Positions 1-8,457 of a DNA stretch of 64,000 nt are shown here, piece after piece (position 1 is the stretch's first letter; the number at the start of each line of letters is the position of its first letter). The notes under the pieces were generated by a model. The model was not told where the DNA came from. It saw only the letters and a list, made by a program, of their open reading frames with translations, and did no database searches. The translations under genes were made by a program, and so were the position numbers. The stretch comes from an uncultured Sphingomonadales bacterium (lineage in GTDB: Bacteria; Pseudomonadota; Alphaproteobacteria; Sphingomonadales; Sphingomonadaceae), in the NCBI GenBank assembly GCA_903839675.1, contig CAIMDB010000032.1, positions 186,001-250,000 of the forward strand, read 5' to 3'.

Positions 1-387
1 GTGTTCGATTGTCCGGCAGACCGCCCGGGGCTGGGCGCCTTTCTGTCGAACGACAAGGTGCGGTACAACGACATCGTTGAGAGTGATGTCATTCCAGATC
101 TGTCGATCATCCCGGCAGGGCCACCGTCGGACAACGCTCAGGAATTGCTGTCCTCAGCACGCTTCGCGGCCTTTGTCGGTCAGCTTCTGCGGGAATATGA
201 TCTGGCGATTTTCGACACGACCCCGTCCAACACCTGCACTGATGCGCAGCGTGTGGCGACGGTCGTCGGCTATAGTCTGGTCGTTGCCCATAAGGACGAA
301 ACCTATTTCAACGACGTCAAGGCTCTGGCGGAGCTCCTCCGTGCAGATAAGTCGGTCATCGTTGGCACAGTCCTGAACGACTTTTGA
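1..387 (+). CDS. Exopolysaccharide-locus tyrosine kinase-like ATPase, C-terminal fragment
   Basis: This is the last 128 codons of a gene that begins before the window, so the GTG at base 1 is only the edge. The fragment resembles the C-terminal half of CpsD/CapB-type BY-kinases, P-loop proteins that control polysaccharide chain length with a Wzc/GumC-type partner. What is visible is LAIFDTTPS, a Walker B-like strand after a run of hydrophobics, preceded by the family-typical IIPAGPPSDNAQELLSS segment. The Walker A loop must lie upstream. There is no terminal tyrosine cluster here; the protein ends in VLNDF. Its stop overlaps the region where the exosortase gene begins, so the two are probably co-transcribed. 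The family assignment is good; kinase activity is inferred only. Confidence 0.7.
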   Translation: MFDCPADRPGLGAFLSNDKVRYNDIVESDVIPDLSIIPAGPPSDNAQELLSSARFAAFVGQLLREYDLAIFDTTPSNTCTDAQRVATVVGYSLVVAHKDETYFNDVKALAELLRADKSVIVGTVLNDF

Positions 388-389
388 TC

Positions 390-1262
390 ATGGCGAGCAT
401 CGCAGGTTCAAACACCGCGCCGTCTGACAGTCTTCCGTTGGAACGCTGGGCGCTGATCCTTGGCCTGTCGGTCCTGATCGGGCCGACCATAATCGCTATG
501 GCGGATCAATTCTGGTCGCAGGAAGCCGGCGTGCATGGCCCCATCGTGCTGGCCACCGGTATCTGGCTGCTGCTACGTCAGCGGCAGACCCTGCTGGAGC
601 TTCAGGCGCCGGGCAATCCGCTTATCGCCTGGGGTGGCTTCCTGCTCTTGCTGCCAATCTATATTTTTGGCCGCGCCTTTGATTTTCTCAGCATTGAAGT
701 CGCCGCGATGCTCGGCATCTTGCTGGCCGTATTCTATAATTATTTCGGGTTCCGGGCGTGCAAGCATGTGTGGTTCCCGATCTTCTATCTGGGCTTTCTC
801 ATCCCGCCGCCGGGCTGGCTGATTGATCTGCTGACGGCCGGATTGAAGACCTTCGTTTCTTGGGCGGCGACGCATCTTATTGACTGGATGGGCTATCCCG
901 TCGCCCGCATCGGCGTGACGCTCTATGTCGCGCAGTTCCAGCTGTTGGTGGAAGATGCGTGCTCGGGCATGAACTCCATCGTCAGCCTGACCTCAGTCAG
1001 CCTGTTCTATATCTACCTGCTGCATGCCTCGTCCTGGCGCTATGCGCTGTTCCTGACATTCTGGATCTTGCCGATCGCCATTTTCGCGAACCTTATCCGC
1101 GTGCTGATGCTGGTGCTCATCACCTACCATCTGGGCAATGAAGCGGCACAGGGTTTCCTCCACAATACTGCAGGCATGGTCATGTTTGTGACGGCGCTGC
1201 TCGGCATTTTCGCGGTGGACAGGTTGCTCGCACCGATCTTCCTCAAAAAGGGCTGGATGTAA
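390..1262 (+). CDS. Exosortase (probably V-type)
   Basis: Integral membrane cysteine protease/transpeptidase of the exosortase family, which recognises PEP-CTERM tails of exported proteins and processes them at the membrane. The 290-residue protein is mostly hydrophobic with about eight membrane segments. The three expected catalytic residues are present: Cys191 in EDACSGMNS, Arg237 in NLIRVLM and His258 in GFLHNTAG. ATG at 390 is preferred; a TTG two codons earlier (384) is also open. There is no clear Shine-Dalgarno sequence, which fits translational coupling to the preceding gene. It is followed directly by an EpsI gene, so this is the split exosortase plus EpsI arrangement. The V-type label is from memory of sphingomonad annotations. 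A matching substrate is encoded at 26476-27033. Confidence 0.9.
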   Translation: MASIAGSNTAPSDSLPLERWALILGLSVLIGPTIIAMADQFWSQEAGVHGPIVLATGIWLLLRQRQTLLELQAPGNPLIAWGGFLLLLPIYIFGRAFDFLSIEVAAMLGILLAVFYNYFGFRACKHVWFPIFYLGFLIPPPGWLIDLLTAGLKTFVSWAATHLIDWMGYPVARIGVTLYVAQFQLLVEDACSGMNSIVSLTSVSLFYIYLLHASSWRYALFLTFWILPIAIFANLIRVLMLVLITYHLGNEAAQGFLHNTAGMVMFVTALLGIFAVDRLLAPIFLKKGWM

Positions 1263-1969
1263 TGGACCGTCGCGGATTTATCATCGGGGCCGGGTGTCTG
1301 GCCGCCGCCGCCAGTTCCTACGCGATGAAGCCGCGGGAGCGGATTTCGCTGATGGGCAAGCTCAAGCTTGAGGACGCGATTCCCAAGGCGTTCAACGGCT
1401 GGAAGCAATATGACTCCAACCAAATCGTGGTGCCGGAAAGCGAAAACAGTCTTGCCCGACAGCTTTACAGCCAGTCTGTCGGCCGCCTCTACGTGCGCGG
1501 CGATGATGAGTTTGCGATGATGCTGATCGCCTATGGCGACACGCAGAGCGATACGCTCCAGCTCCATCGGCCGGAGGTTTGTTATCCGGCCTTTGGCATG
1601 GAAATCACTGAAAATGAACTGGCGGCCGTGCAGCTGTCGCGGTCAGTGTCGATCCCCGGGCGGGACCTTGTCGCTGTGAATGCTGAACGCACCGAATATG
1701 TGACCTATTGGACCCGTCTGGGCCAGGCCTTGCCGACGACAGGGGGGGAACAGCGCGCCGCAAAGCTGAAGGATGCATTGGCCGGGATCATTCCCGATGG
1801 CGTTCTGGTCCGCTTTTCAACTGTCATGGAGGGTCCCAAGCTGTCTTTCGAGGTGAACCGCAAATTCGCAGCAGACCTGATGGCTGCGGTCTCTCCCGCT
1901 GTCCGTCGCGTCCTTGTCGGCGACGGGCCGGCTGCAGCCCTCGACCGGGATCTCGGCAGCCGGGCCTGA
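1262..1969 (+). CDS. epsI: Exosortase-associated EpsI-family protein
   Basis: EpsI (DUF3485) proteins are exported partners of exosortases, found either fused to the exosortase C-terminus or, as here, as a separate gene. The 235-residue protein starts MDRRGFIIGAG, an RR-containing N-terminus that could be a Tat-like signal or a membrane anchor, followed by an Ala-rich hydrophobic stretch to about residue 20. The conserved EpsI centre is visible: an aromatic/hydrophobic strand, then a QLHRPEVCYPAFG segment near residues 99-111 with a single Cys, then a YVTYW strand near 141. Its ATG shares one base with the exosortase stop codon, so the genes are coupled. The exact biochemical role of EpsI is not settled in the family. 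Confidence 0.85.
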   Translation: MDRRGFIIGAGCLAAAASSYAMKPRERISLMGKLKLEDAIPKAFNGWKQYDSNQIVVPESENSLARQLYSQSVGRLYVRGDDEFAMMLIAYGDTQSDTLQLHRPEVCYPAFGMEITENELAAVQLSRSVSIPGRDLVAVNAERTEYVTYWTRLGQALPTTGGEQRAAKLKDALAGIIPDGVLVRFSTVMEGPKLSFEVNRKFAADLMAAVSPAVRRVLVGDGPAAALDRDLGSRA

Positions 1970-1989
1970 TTGTGGTGGAACCAAAGGGC

Positions 1990-3516
1990 ATGGACAAGCT
2001 GGAGACGATGGCCCGGCCACCTGCAGACGATGGACGGGAGGGTGGGGCGGCGCCCGACCCCAAATATATGCGCAGTTCCGGCCCGATCGAGGCGGATCAC
2101 GCTCGCGCGCCCTTGCTGCTGGATCTCACAACAATCTTCATGCGGGTCGCAGAACCGCTGACCTTGGTGGCTGTCGGACTGCTCATGCAGCTGCTTTTGG
2201 TTGAGCGCACGGGTCCCAGTGCCGGACCCATTTATTTTCGCGCGGCGCTCCTTGGCGGCATCTTCTATGCAGGCGTTGCCGAAGCCATTGGCGCCTATGA
2301 CATGGACGTGCGGTTTTCCATGCGGCGGGCAACCGGGCGGGTGCTGACGGCGCTGTTCGCCACCGCAATGTTCGTGATGACGGTGGGCTTCTTCCTGAAG
2401 GTCTCGGAGGACTATTCGCGCCTCTGGGCGGTCAGCTGGTTTGTAGCCGGCGCCCTGTCGCTCAGCGGCGGGCGCCTTGCCCTGACGGGGTGGATGCAGG
2501 GCAAGAAGCGCGAAGGGCTGTTCAACTTGCGCGTCGCCATTTTCGGGACCGGCGAACAGGGGCAGCGGCTCGCCCAGTATATTGAAGGCAATGAACGGCT
2601 CACCATCGACCTTGTCGGCTTTTTTGATGATCGGGAGCCGGGGCGCATCACGGGCGTTGCGACCGATCTGCCCTTGTGCGGGGATTTGGCGGAACTGGTG
2701 TCACTGGTCCGGCAGGGTCGCATAGATCAGGTGATTATCGCCTTGCCCTGGTCGGCCGAGCGGCGCTTGCAGGATATTGTCGCCGCGCTTGCCGTTACGC
2801 CGGTGCGTATCCGCCTCGCGCCGGATCTCGCCAGTTTTGCTTTTGCCCAGCGGCCGATTGTGCTGCTCGGGGACTTGCCGGTGATGACGCTGTTTGAGCG
2901 GCCGATCACGGGGCTTGATCAGGTGATGAAGAAGTTTGAGGATATGGTCCTTCTGCTCTTCATCTTGCCGCTGGTCCTGCCGGTCATGTTGATTGCCGCC
3001 ATCGCCATCAAGCTCGACAGCCCCGGCCCGATCTTCTTCAAGCAGGAGCGAGAAGGCTTTAACAACAAGAAGTTCCACATCTGGAAGTTCCGATCCATGC
3101 GGACCGACCGGCTGGAGTTCGACAATATCCAGCAGGCCTCGAAGCGCGATCCGCGCATCACGCGGGTCGGCAGTTTCCTGCGCAAATCGAGCATCGACGA
3201 ACTCCCACAGCTCATCAATGTGCTGAAGGGGGAAATGTCGATCATCGGCCCGCGCCCCCATGCGCCGTCGACGCGGGCGGGAAACCGCTTCTTCAACGAA
3301 ATCGTGGATACTTATGCTGCCCGCCACAATGTGAAGCCGGGTCTGACCGGCTGGGCGCAAGTCTGTGGTTGGCGCGGGGAAACAGATACGGAAGAAAAGC
3401 TCGTCCGTCGTCTCGAGCATGATCTGTTTTATATCGAAAATTGGTCGATCGGGTTTGACCTCTACATCCTGATCCGGACGGTCTGGGCGGTCATGGCCCC
3501 GCGCAACGCCTATTGA
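1990..3516 (+). CDS. Polyprenyl glycosylphosphotransferase (initiating sugar-phosphate transferase)
   Basis: Transfers a sugar 1-phosphate (typically glucose-1-P) from UDP-sugar to undecaprenyl phosphate, the first step in building an exopolysaccharide repeat unit at the inner membrane. The roughly 508-residue protein has N-terminal membrane helices, a nucleotide-binding-like middle domain (VAIFGTGEQGQRLAQYI), another membrane segment near residue 320 and the C-terminal bacterial sugar transferase domain. That domain shows KFRSMRTD, SIDELPQLINVLKGEMS, IIGPRPH and the KPGLTGWAQVCGWRG segment. The start is uncertain: ATG 1990 is chosen as the first ATG after the epsI stop, with a GGAA 9 bases upstream; GTG 1972/1975 and ATG 2008 are also possible. 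GelB/SpsB of sphingan clusters and WcaJ are functional analogues. Confidence 0.88.
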   Translation: MDKLETMARPPADDGREGGAAPDPKYMRSSGPIEADHARAPLLLDLTTIFMRVAEPLTLVAVGLLMQLLLVERTGPSAGPIYFRAALLGGIFYAGVAEAIGAYDMDVRFSMRRATGRVLTALFATAMFVMTVGFFLKVSEDYSRLWAVSWFVAGALSLSGGRLALTGWMQGKKREGLFNLRVAIFGTGEQGQRLAQYIEGNERLTIDLVGFFDDREPGRITGVATDLPLCGDLAELVSLVRQGRIDQVIIALPWSAERRLQDIVAALAVTPVRIRLAPDLASFAFAQRPIVLLGDLPVMTLFERPITGLDQVMKKFEDMVLLLFILPLVLPVMLIAAIAIKLDSPGPIFFKQEREGFNNKKFHIWKFRSMRTDRLEFDNIQQASKRDPRITRVGSFLRKSSIDELPQLINVLKGEMSIIGPRPHAPSTRAGNRFFNEIVDTYAARHNVKPGLTGWAQVCGWRGETDTEEKLVRRLEHDLFYIENWSIGFDLYILIRTVWAVMAPRNAY

Positions 3517-3529
3517 GGCCGCCCCGCGC

Positions 3530-4609
3530 TTACGCCTGACGCGCGGCCACCTTTGCAATTTCAGCGGAGAGGAAGGCCCGCAGCTCGCTGGGGTCGGTGG
3601 TCGCCAATGTCGGTGTGCGATGACGCGCGGTTTGAAGGGCGGTGGCCATTTCGGTTTCGTCATGCGCAGCCAAGATGAGCCCGCGCGCCTCGAACGCATC
3701 GGTGATTTCGGATTGATGGTCGTCATAATGTTCGCGGCGCGCAAATTCGCGCGGCATGGCGACGACATTGCACCCCGCCCGCAGCGCTGTGATGAGCGAT
3801 CCTGTCCCGCCATGCGTGACGACAATCTTGGCCCGCTGGAGCAGCGCCTGCACGGCATCAAAAGGCATCTCCCGCACCATCTCCACGTCATCTCCCAATC
3901 CGGTCGGGAAGGGGCCTGAACCGGTCTGAAAGACGATGCGTTCGGGAATAGCGCCTGCGCGTTTCAGCTGGGCGACGGTCTCGATCATGCGTTCAAAGCC
4001 AAGCGTCGCGCCGACCGTGACGAACATCAGATCTTCTTTGGGCGGGGGCGGCGTATCAAGGATCTTGAGCGGGTCAAACAGCAGCGCGTCAGGCCAGACC
4101 GCCTTGAGCGCGGTGGACTGCACGACAACGGAGGTCGCAAAGGGCTTGGCCATGCGGGCAAAGGCGGATGGCTTATCAAAGCGGGCGAAGCTGTCGACCG
4201 AGATAAAGGGCGCGCCGGTCGCCCGCGCCGCGAGGCAGGAAAAGAGGACGGCGCCGGCGCCGGTGCTGATGACGATATCGGGCCGTTCTGCGCCGATGGC
4301 GCGAATCGACTGGCGCAGGTTCCGCCAGCCGGATTTGGCCATTTCTAACGGATGCCCGAGCTTGGCCTGACCAAGCGCGAAATGATCGACGAAATGGGTG
4401 CGGTGCTTTTCAGCAATGCTGCGGCCAAGCGACGTATCTTCTGTCACGAAAAAATGGTCGTGCGCCGCCCAAACCGGCTCAAGATCAAGCAGTTGACGCA
4501 CATGCCCGCCACCTGACGCTGCAAGGCAGATGCGCACGGCGCGCCGCTTGTTCTGCAAAGCCTCACTCCTGCCCCGGGCTGCGGCATGCATCCCATCATC
4601 CCCCGCCAT
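3530..4609 (-). CDS. Alg14/Alg13-type fused glycosyltransferase
   Basis: A single-chain enzyme joining an Alg14-like N-terminal half, which anchors and shapes the acceptor site, to an Alg13/GT28-like C-terminal half that binds the UDP-sugar. The N-terminal glycine loop CLAASGGGHVRQLL is at about residues 28-41. The C-terminal half shows FVTVGATLGFERMI near residue 197 and the GT28 motif VVTHGGTGSLITALRAG near 262-278. In rhizobia these halves are separate proteins (PssD, PssE) that add glucuronic acid, and sphingan clusters carry a fused version (GelK/SpsK); a beta-1,4-glucuronosyltransferase role is a reasonable inference. It faces the sugar-phosphate transferase tail to tail, with 13 bases between stops. 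The start is ambiguous: ATG 4609 has no clear SD, while ATG 4591 has GGGGGA upstream. Confidence 0.82.
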   Translation of the reverse strand: MAGDDGMHAAARGRSEALQNKRRAVRICLAASGGGHVRQLLDLEPVWAAHDHFFVTEDTSLGRSIAEKHRTHFVDHFALGQAKLGHPLEMAKSGWRNLRQSIRAIGAERPDIVISTGAGAVLFSCLAARATGAPFISVDSFARFDKPSAFARMAKPFATSVVVQSTALKAVWPDALLFDPLKILDTPPPPKEDLMFVTVGATLGFERMIETVAQLKRAGAIPERIVFQTGSGPFPTGLGDDVEMVREMPFDAVQALLQRAKIVVTHGGTGSLITALRAGCNVVAMPREFARREHYDDHQSEITDAFEARGLILAAHDETEMATALQTARHRTPTLATTDPSELRAFLSAEIAKVAARQA

Positions 4610-4631
4610 AAAGCGGACGGCTTACATCGGA

Positions 4632-4686
4632 GTGGCCGGAACCTTGCATTTCGGTAACAGGGCAGGTGGGCACCCGCTCCGGCCAC
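4632..4686. promoter_or_regulatory. Inverted repeat in divergent promoter region
   Basis: A perfect 9-bp inverted repeat, GTGGCCGGA at 4632-4640 and TCCGGCCAC at 4678-4686, separated by 37 bases. It lies between the leftward glycosyltransferase and the rightward type I secretion gene, close to the glycosyltransferase start. It could be an operator or a leader hairpin of the leftward transcript. Function is unknown. Confidence 0.35.
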
Positions 4687-4832
4687 CCCGACCGTAGAAC
4701 TACTCACCTAAAAAGCGCTGTTTTGCCGCCGAAACGACAATGTGGTTCGCCGTATGTTAACCTTTTTTTGGCAGAGAAATGCGTGCGCGCCAAAGGCTGG
4801 ACACCTGGCCGGACGCTGTGAGGAGAATCTCT

Positions 4833-7034
4833 GTGCGACTGACGGAACCCGGCAAGGAAATGTTGAAGTTCTATCGCTTCGAAGACGGCGTTGAGCTCCC
4901 TGACGCGGAATGGAAATGCGATGATACCGGGCTGGAGGCGCTGGTGGCGCTGCTCACGGTCCATGGTGTCGCAGCCGACGCGCAACAGTTGCGGCATGAA
5001 CTGGGCCATGGCGAAGAGGCGTCGGCAGAAGATCTGCTGCGCTTGGCCAAAAAGATGCCGGGCATGCGCGTCAAGTTGCTGACCGATCAAAAGTCGCGGC
5101 TCGCCCATGTGCCGCTGCCTGCACTTGGCAGTGGACCGGAAGGGTGGTTTCTTGTCGGGGCGCTGGCCAATGACGGCGTCCTCATTCACCGCCCCGGGCG
5201 CGACATTGAAAAGGTGGACCGGCAAACGCTGGACCAGCTCTGGTCGGGTGACCTTATCTTGCTCACGCAGCGCAAGGCGGCTGAGCCTTTCGCCAATTTC
5301 GACATCCGCTGGTTCATTCCGCAGGTCGTGCGGTATCGTAAGCCGATTGGCGAAGTGCTCCTCATCACGCTGGCGCTCAATCTGCTTGGGCTGGCCTCGC
5401 CGCTCCTGTTCCAGAATGTCATCGACAAGGTGCTGGCCAACAACACTATGACGACGCTGATGGTGTTGACCATTGCGATGGTCGCCGTCGCCCTGTGGGA
5501 AGTGGTGTTCAGCTGGATTAGGACGCGTGTCTTTTCCGAAACATCGCAGAAGATCGACGTTGAACTCGGCGCGCGCATCTTCCGTCACATGCTGGCGCTC
5601 CCGCTCAATTACTTTGAGCAGCGCCGCGTGGGCGATACCGTCACCCGCGTCCGCCAGATCGAAACGATCCGCGAATTTCTGACCAACGCATCCCTGTCCG
5701 TGCTCGTCGATCCGGTCTTCACGCTCGTCTTCCTCGTGGCGATGTTCTTCTATTCGCCCGCCCTCACGCTGATCGTGATCATCAGCATGGTCGCTTATGC
5801 TGCTGTGTCGCTCGTGATCACGCGGCCGATGCGCGATGCGCTGGATGACAAGTTCAACGAAGGCGCCGCCTCCAACGCGCTGTTGGTGGAGAGCGTCTCT
5901 GCCATGCAGACGGTGAAGGCCAGCGCCATTGAGCCGCAGTGGCAGCACCATTGGGAAAAGCAGTTGGCCGCCTATAGCTCGGCCAGCCAGCGCGCCATCA
6001 ACGTCGGCAATATTGGGTCTGAAGCCATTCAGCTGATTTCCAAGCTCAGCTTTGTCGCCATCCTCTTCTTCGGGGCGAAGGCGGTGATTGCAGGCGCTTT
6101 GTCGGTCGGCGGTCTCGTTGCGTTCAACATGTTTGCCCAGCGTGTCTCTGGTCCGGTCATCCGCATGGCGCAGCTCTGGAGCGAGTTCCAGCAGGTGCGC
6201 GTTGCTGTGGAACGCATGGGCGATCTTTTGAACGCAGCACCGGAAGTGCGCCCGACAGGCGGCGTACCTATGCCGGCGGTGCAGGGCCATATCACCTTTG
6301 AAAAGGTCTCCTTCCGCTATGCCGATGGCAGCCCGCGTGTGGTCGATGCTGTTGACCTCGACATTGAGCCCGGCATGATGCTCGGCATTGTCGGGTCGTC
6401 AGGGTCAGGCAAGTCGACGCTCACCAAGCTATTGCAGCGCCTCTATACACCAGAGGAAGGCCGCATCCTGGTGGATGATCTCGATATCGCGCAGGTCGAT
6501 CCCGCACATCTGCGGCGTCAGATCGGCGTGGTGTTGCAGGAAAATGTCCTGTTCAGCCGCTCGGTGCGGGAAAATATCGCGCTCGCCAATCCCGCCATGC
6601 GTCAGTCCGATGTGATTGCGGCGGCACGGATGGCCGGGGCGCATGATTTCATCATGCAGCTGCCGCAGGGCTATGACACGCCGATTGTAGAGCGCGGCAG
6701 CAATCTTTCGGGCGGGCAGCGGCAACGCATCGCCATCGCCCGTGCACTTGCCGGCAATCCCCGCATCCTCGTTCTTGATGAAGCGACCTCTGCCTTGGAT
6801 GCCGAAAGCGAGGAAATCGTGCAGCACAATCTGCAAAAGATCGCGACCGGACGCACGGTGCTGATCGTCGCGCATCGCCTTTCGGCTGTGCGCCAGTGCG
6901 ACAAGATTATCGTCATGGAAAAGGGCCGGATCGCTGAGGCGGGCAGCCATGAGGCGCTGCTGATGATCGGTGGCCGCTATGCCGAACTCTACAATCGCCA
7001 GATGGGCGTTCACAACGGAAGGAAGGCCGCATGA
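4833..7034 (+). CDS. Type I secretion ABC transporter with degenerate C39 domain (HlyB/AtrD-like)
   Basis: Inner-membrane permease/ATPase of a type I secretion system. Domain order in 733 residues: an N-terminal C39 peptidase-like domain (about 1-135) in which the catalytic Cys position reads DDTGLEALVALL, so it is a non-cleaving substrate-recognition domain as in HlyB; a six-helix transmembrane domain (about 150-430); and an ATPase domain with Walker A GSSGSGKST, signature NLSGGQRQR, Walker B ILVLDEATSALD and the switch His in VAHRLS. Start: GTG 4833 has AGGAGA at 4821-4826 with 6-base spacing, while ATG 4860 has an SD too close. Its stop overlaps the adaptor start by 4 bases. Sphingan clusters carry a similar pair called AtrD/AtrB. 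Confidence 0.92.
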   Translation: MRLTEPGKEMLKFYRFEDGVELPDAEWKCDDTGLEALVALLTVHGVAADAQQLRHELGHGEEASAEDLLRLAKKMPGMRVKLLTDQKSRLAHVPLPALGSGPEGWFLVGALANDGVLIHRPGRDIEKVDRQTLDQLWSGDLILLTQRKAAEPFANFDIRWFIPQVVRYRKPIGEVLLITLALNLLGLASPLLFQNVIDKVLANNTMTTLMVLTIAMVAVALWEVVFSWIRTRVFSETSQKIDVELGARIFRHMLALPLNYFEQRRVGDTVTRVRQIETIREFLTNASLSVLVDPVFTLVFLVAMFFYSPALTLIVIISMVAYAAVSLVITRPMRDALDDKFNEGAASNALLVESVSAMQTVKASAIEPQWQHHWEKQLAAYSSASQRAINVGNIGSEAIQLISKLSFVAILFFGAKAVIAGALSVGGLVAFNMFAQRVSGPVIRMAQLWSEFQQVRVAVERMGDLLNAAPEVRPTGGVPMPAVQGHITFEKVSFRYADGSPRVVDAVDLDIEPGMMLGIVGSSGSGKSTLTKLLQRLYTPEEGRILVDDLDIAQVDPAHLRRQIGVVLQENVLFSRSVRENIALANPAMRQSDVIAAARMAGAHDFIMQLPQGYDTPIVERGSNLSGGQRQRIAIARALAGNPRILVLDEATSALDAESEEIVQHNLQKIATGRTVLIVAHRLSAVRQCDKIIVMEKGRIAEAGSHEALLMIGGRYAELYNRQMGVHNGRKAA

Positions 7035-8407
7035 GCGCCTATGCACAGACCTGGGCCAGCATCCGCGAGGCTTTGGAAGAGGACCGGAAGCGCGAATCGC
7101 GGGACCGCATTTCTGAAACCGCCTTTCTGCCTGCTGCCCTTGAACTGATTGAACAGCCGGTGTCGCCGCTCGGGCGGCGCACGGCCTATGTCCTGCTCGC
7201 CGGATTGGTGGCGCTTGTCCTTTGGCTCGTGCTCGGGTCAGTGGACATTGTGGCCTCGGCCAATGGGAAGCTTTCCCCGCAGGGCAGCATCAAGATGATC
7301 CAACCTGCAGAGGCCGGGATTGTCCGTCGCATCTATGTGAAGGACGGGCAGAAGGTCACCAAGGGCCAGTTGCTGGTGGAACTCGATCCGACCGTTTCGG
7401 GTACGGAATTGGGCCAATCGCGCGAGGCTTTGCTGGTCGCCGAATTGACTGTGGCCCGCGCCCGCGCGGTGCTGGATGCGCTTGCGGGCAAGGGTTTCAA
7501 CTTTGTTGCCCCGCAGGGGGCCACGCCGCAGATGATTGCGGACCATAGCAGCTTTGCCCGCGCGCAGCTCTCCCAGCTTCAGTCACAATCCGGCGAACAA
7601 TCAAACTCCAGCCAAGCCTCTGCTTTGGCGGCTGCCGAAGCGCGGACGCAGGCCCGCAAAATCACGGAGAGCCTGCCGTTGCTCGACCAGCAATTGCAGG
7701 CCAATGAGAAGCTGCTTGAGAAAGGCTATGTCTCCAAACTGCGGGTGCTGGAACTGCGGCGCCAGCGTCTGGCGGCGGAACGCGACCGGGAGGCGGCCCT
7801 CCAGACCGCTGCCCGCGCCGCTGCCGAAGCAGGAGCAGCGCGCAATCGTGGGGCTGGCGCCAGTGTCGGTGGCCGTGCGGATCTTCTTCAGACGCTGATC
7901 ACGGCAGAAGCCGAAGTTGTGCAGCGTCGCGGGGAACTGGCCAAGGCATCGCAGCGTGCAGGCTTTGGTCGCATCGTGGCGCCGGTCAGTGGCACGGTCT
8001 CACAACTGGCCGTGCATACCGAAGGGGGCATGGTGGAAGCTCTGCGTCCGATCATGGCGATTGTGCCCAATGAAGGGCTGACGGCGGAGGCCATGCTGTC
8101 GAACAGTGATGTTGGCTTTGTCCGCGTCGGGCAAGAAGTGGCCGTGAAGGTCCACGCCTATCCCTATAGCCGCCATGGGACGATCCCCGGGAAAGTCGTC
8201 TCGGTCGGTGCCGATGCCGTGGCCGATGAGCAGAAGGGCCTTGTCTATCCTGTCCGTGTCCAACTGAACGCCAAGGATGCCAAGCGCTTCACCTTGCGCC
8301 CGGGCATGGAAATCACCGTCGACGTCCGCACCGGATCACGCCGACTGATTGACTATCTCATCAGCCCCATCGAATCCGCACGGACAACAGCGGCGCGGGA
8401 ACGCTGA
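7031..8407 (+). CDS. HlyD-family membrane fusion protein of type I secretion system
   Basis: Periplasmic adaptor that links the upstream ABC transporter to an outer-membrane TolC-type channel. The 458-residue protein has a cytoplasmic N-tail of about 55 residues, one transmembrane helix (YVLLAGLVALVLWLVLG, near 56-72), a lipoyl/barrel half (IVRRIYVKDGQKVTKGQLLVE), a long Ala/Gln/Glu-rich alpha-helical hairpin (about 130-300), the second lipoyl half (IVAPVSGTVSQLAVHTEGG) and a C-terminal beta-barrel. This layout matches HlyD/PrtE rather than RND adaptors. ATGA overlap with the transporter gene implies coupling. No TolC-like gene is visible in the window. No RTX-type substrate is encoded nearby, so the cargo is unknown. 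Confidence 0.92.
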   Translation: MSAYAQTWASIREALEEDRKRESRDRISETAFLPAALELIEQPVSPLGRRTAYVLLAGLVALVLWLVLGSVDIVASANGKLSPQGSIKMIQPAEAGIVRRIYVKDGQKVTKGQLLVELDPTVSGTELGQSREALLVAELTVARARAVLDALAGKGFNFVAPQGATPQMIADHSSFARAQLSQLQSQSGEQSNSSQASALAAAEARTQARKITESLPLLDQQLQANEKLLEKGYVSKLRVLELRRQRLAAERDREAALQTAARAAAEAGAARNRGAGASVGGRADLLQTLITAEAEVVQRRGELAKASQRAGFGRIVAPVSGTVSQLAVHTEGGMVEALRPIMAIVPNEGLTAEAMLSNSDVGFVRVGQEVAVKVHAYPYSRHGTIPGKVVSVGADAVADEQKGLVYPVRVQLNAKDAKRFTLRPGMEITVDVRTGSRRLIDYLISPIESARTTAARER

Positions 8408-8457
8408 TCCTTCTGACGGGAAAAGACCGACCCGGACCGTCATTCTCCTCTTGCGCC

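Noticed and set aside
1708-1989. N-terminal extension of the sugar-phosphate transferase back to 1708
   Set aside because: It lies over the epsI coding region in another frame, is Arg/Pro/Gly-rich, and has no family similarity; the true start is near 1990.
2701-3891. 396-codon minus-strand frame spanning the sugar transferase and the end of the glycosyltransferase
   Set aside because: It crosses two recognised genes and contains no domain.
4833-5240. Active C39 bacteriocin-type peptidase
   Set aside because: The position of the catalytic Cys is occupied by Asp/Thr (DDTGLEALV), so it is a non-cleaving domain.
4704-6290. 528-codon open frame on the minus strand opposite the secretion transporter
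   Set aside because: It is antisense to a gene with clear ABC motifs, is rich in Arg/His/Gln with no recognisable motif, and has no SD. GC-rich codon use keeps antisense frames open.
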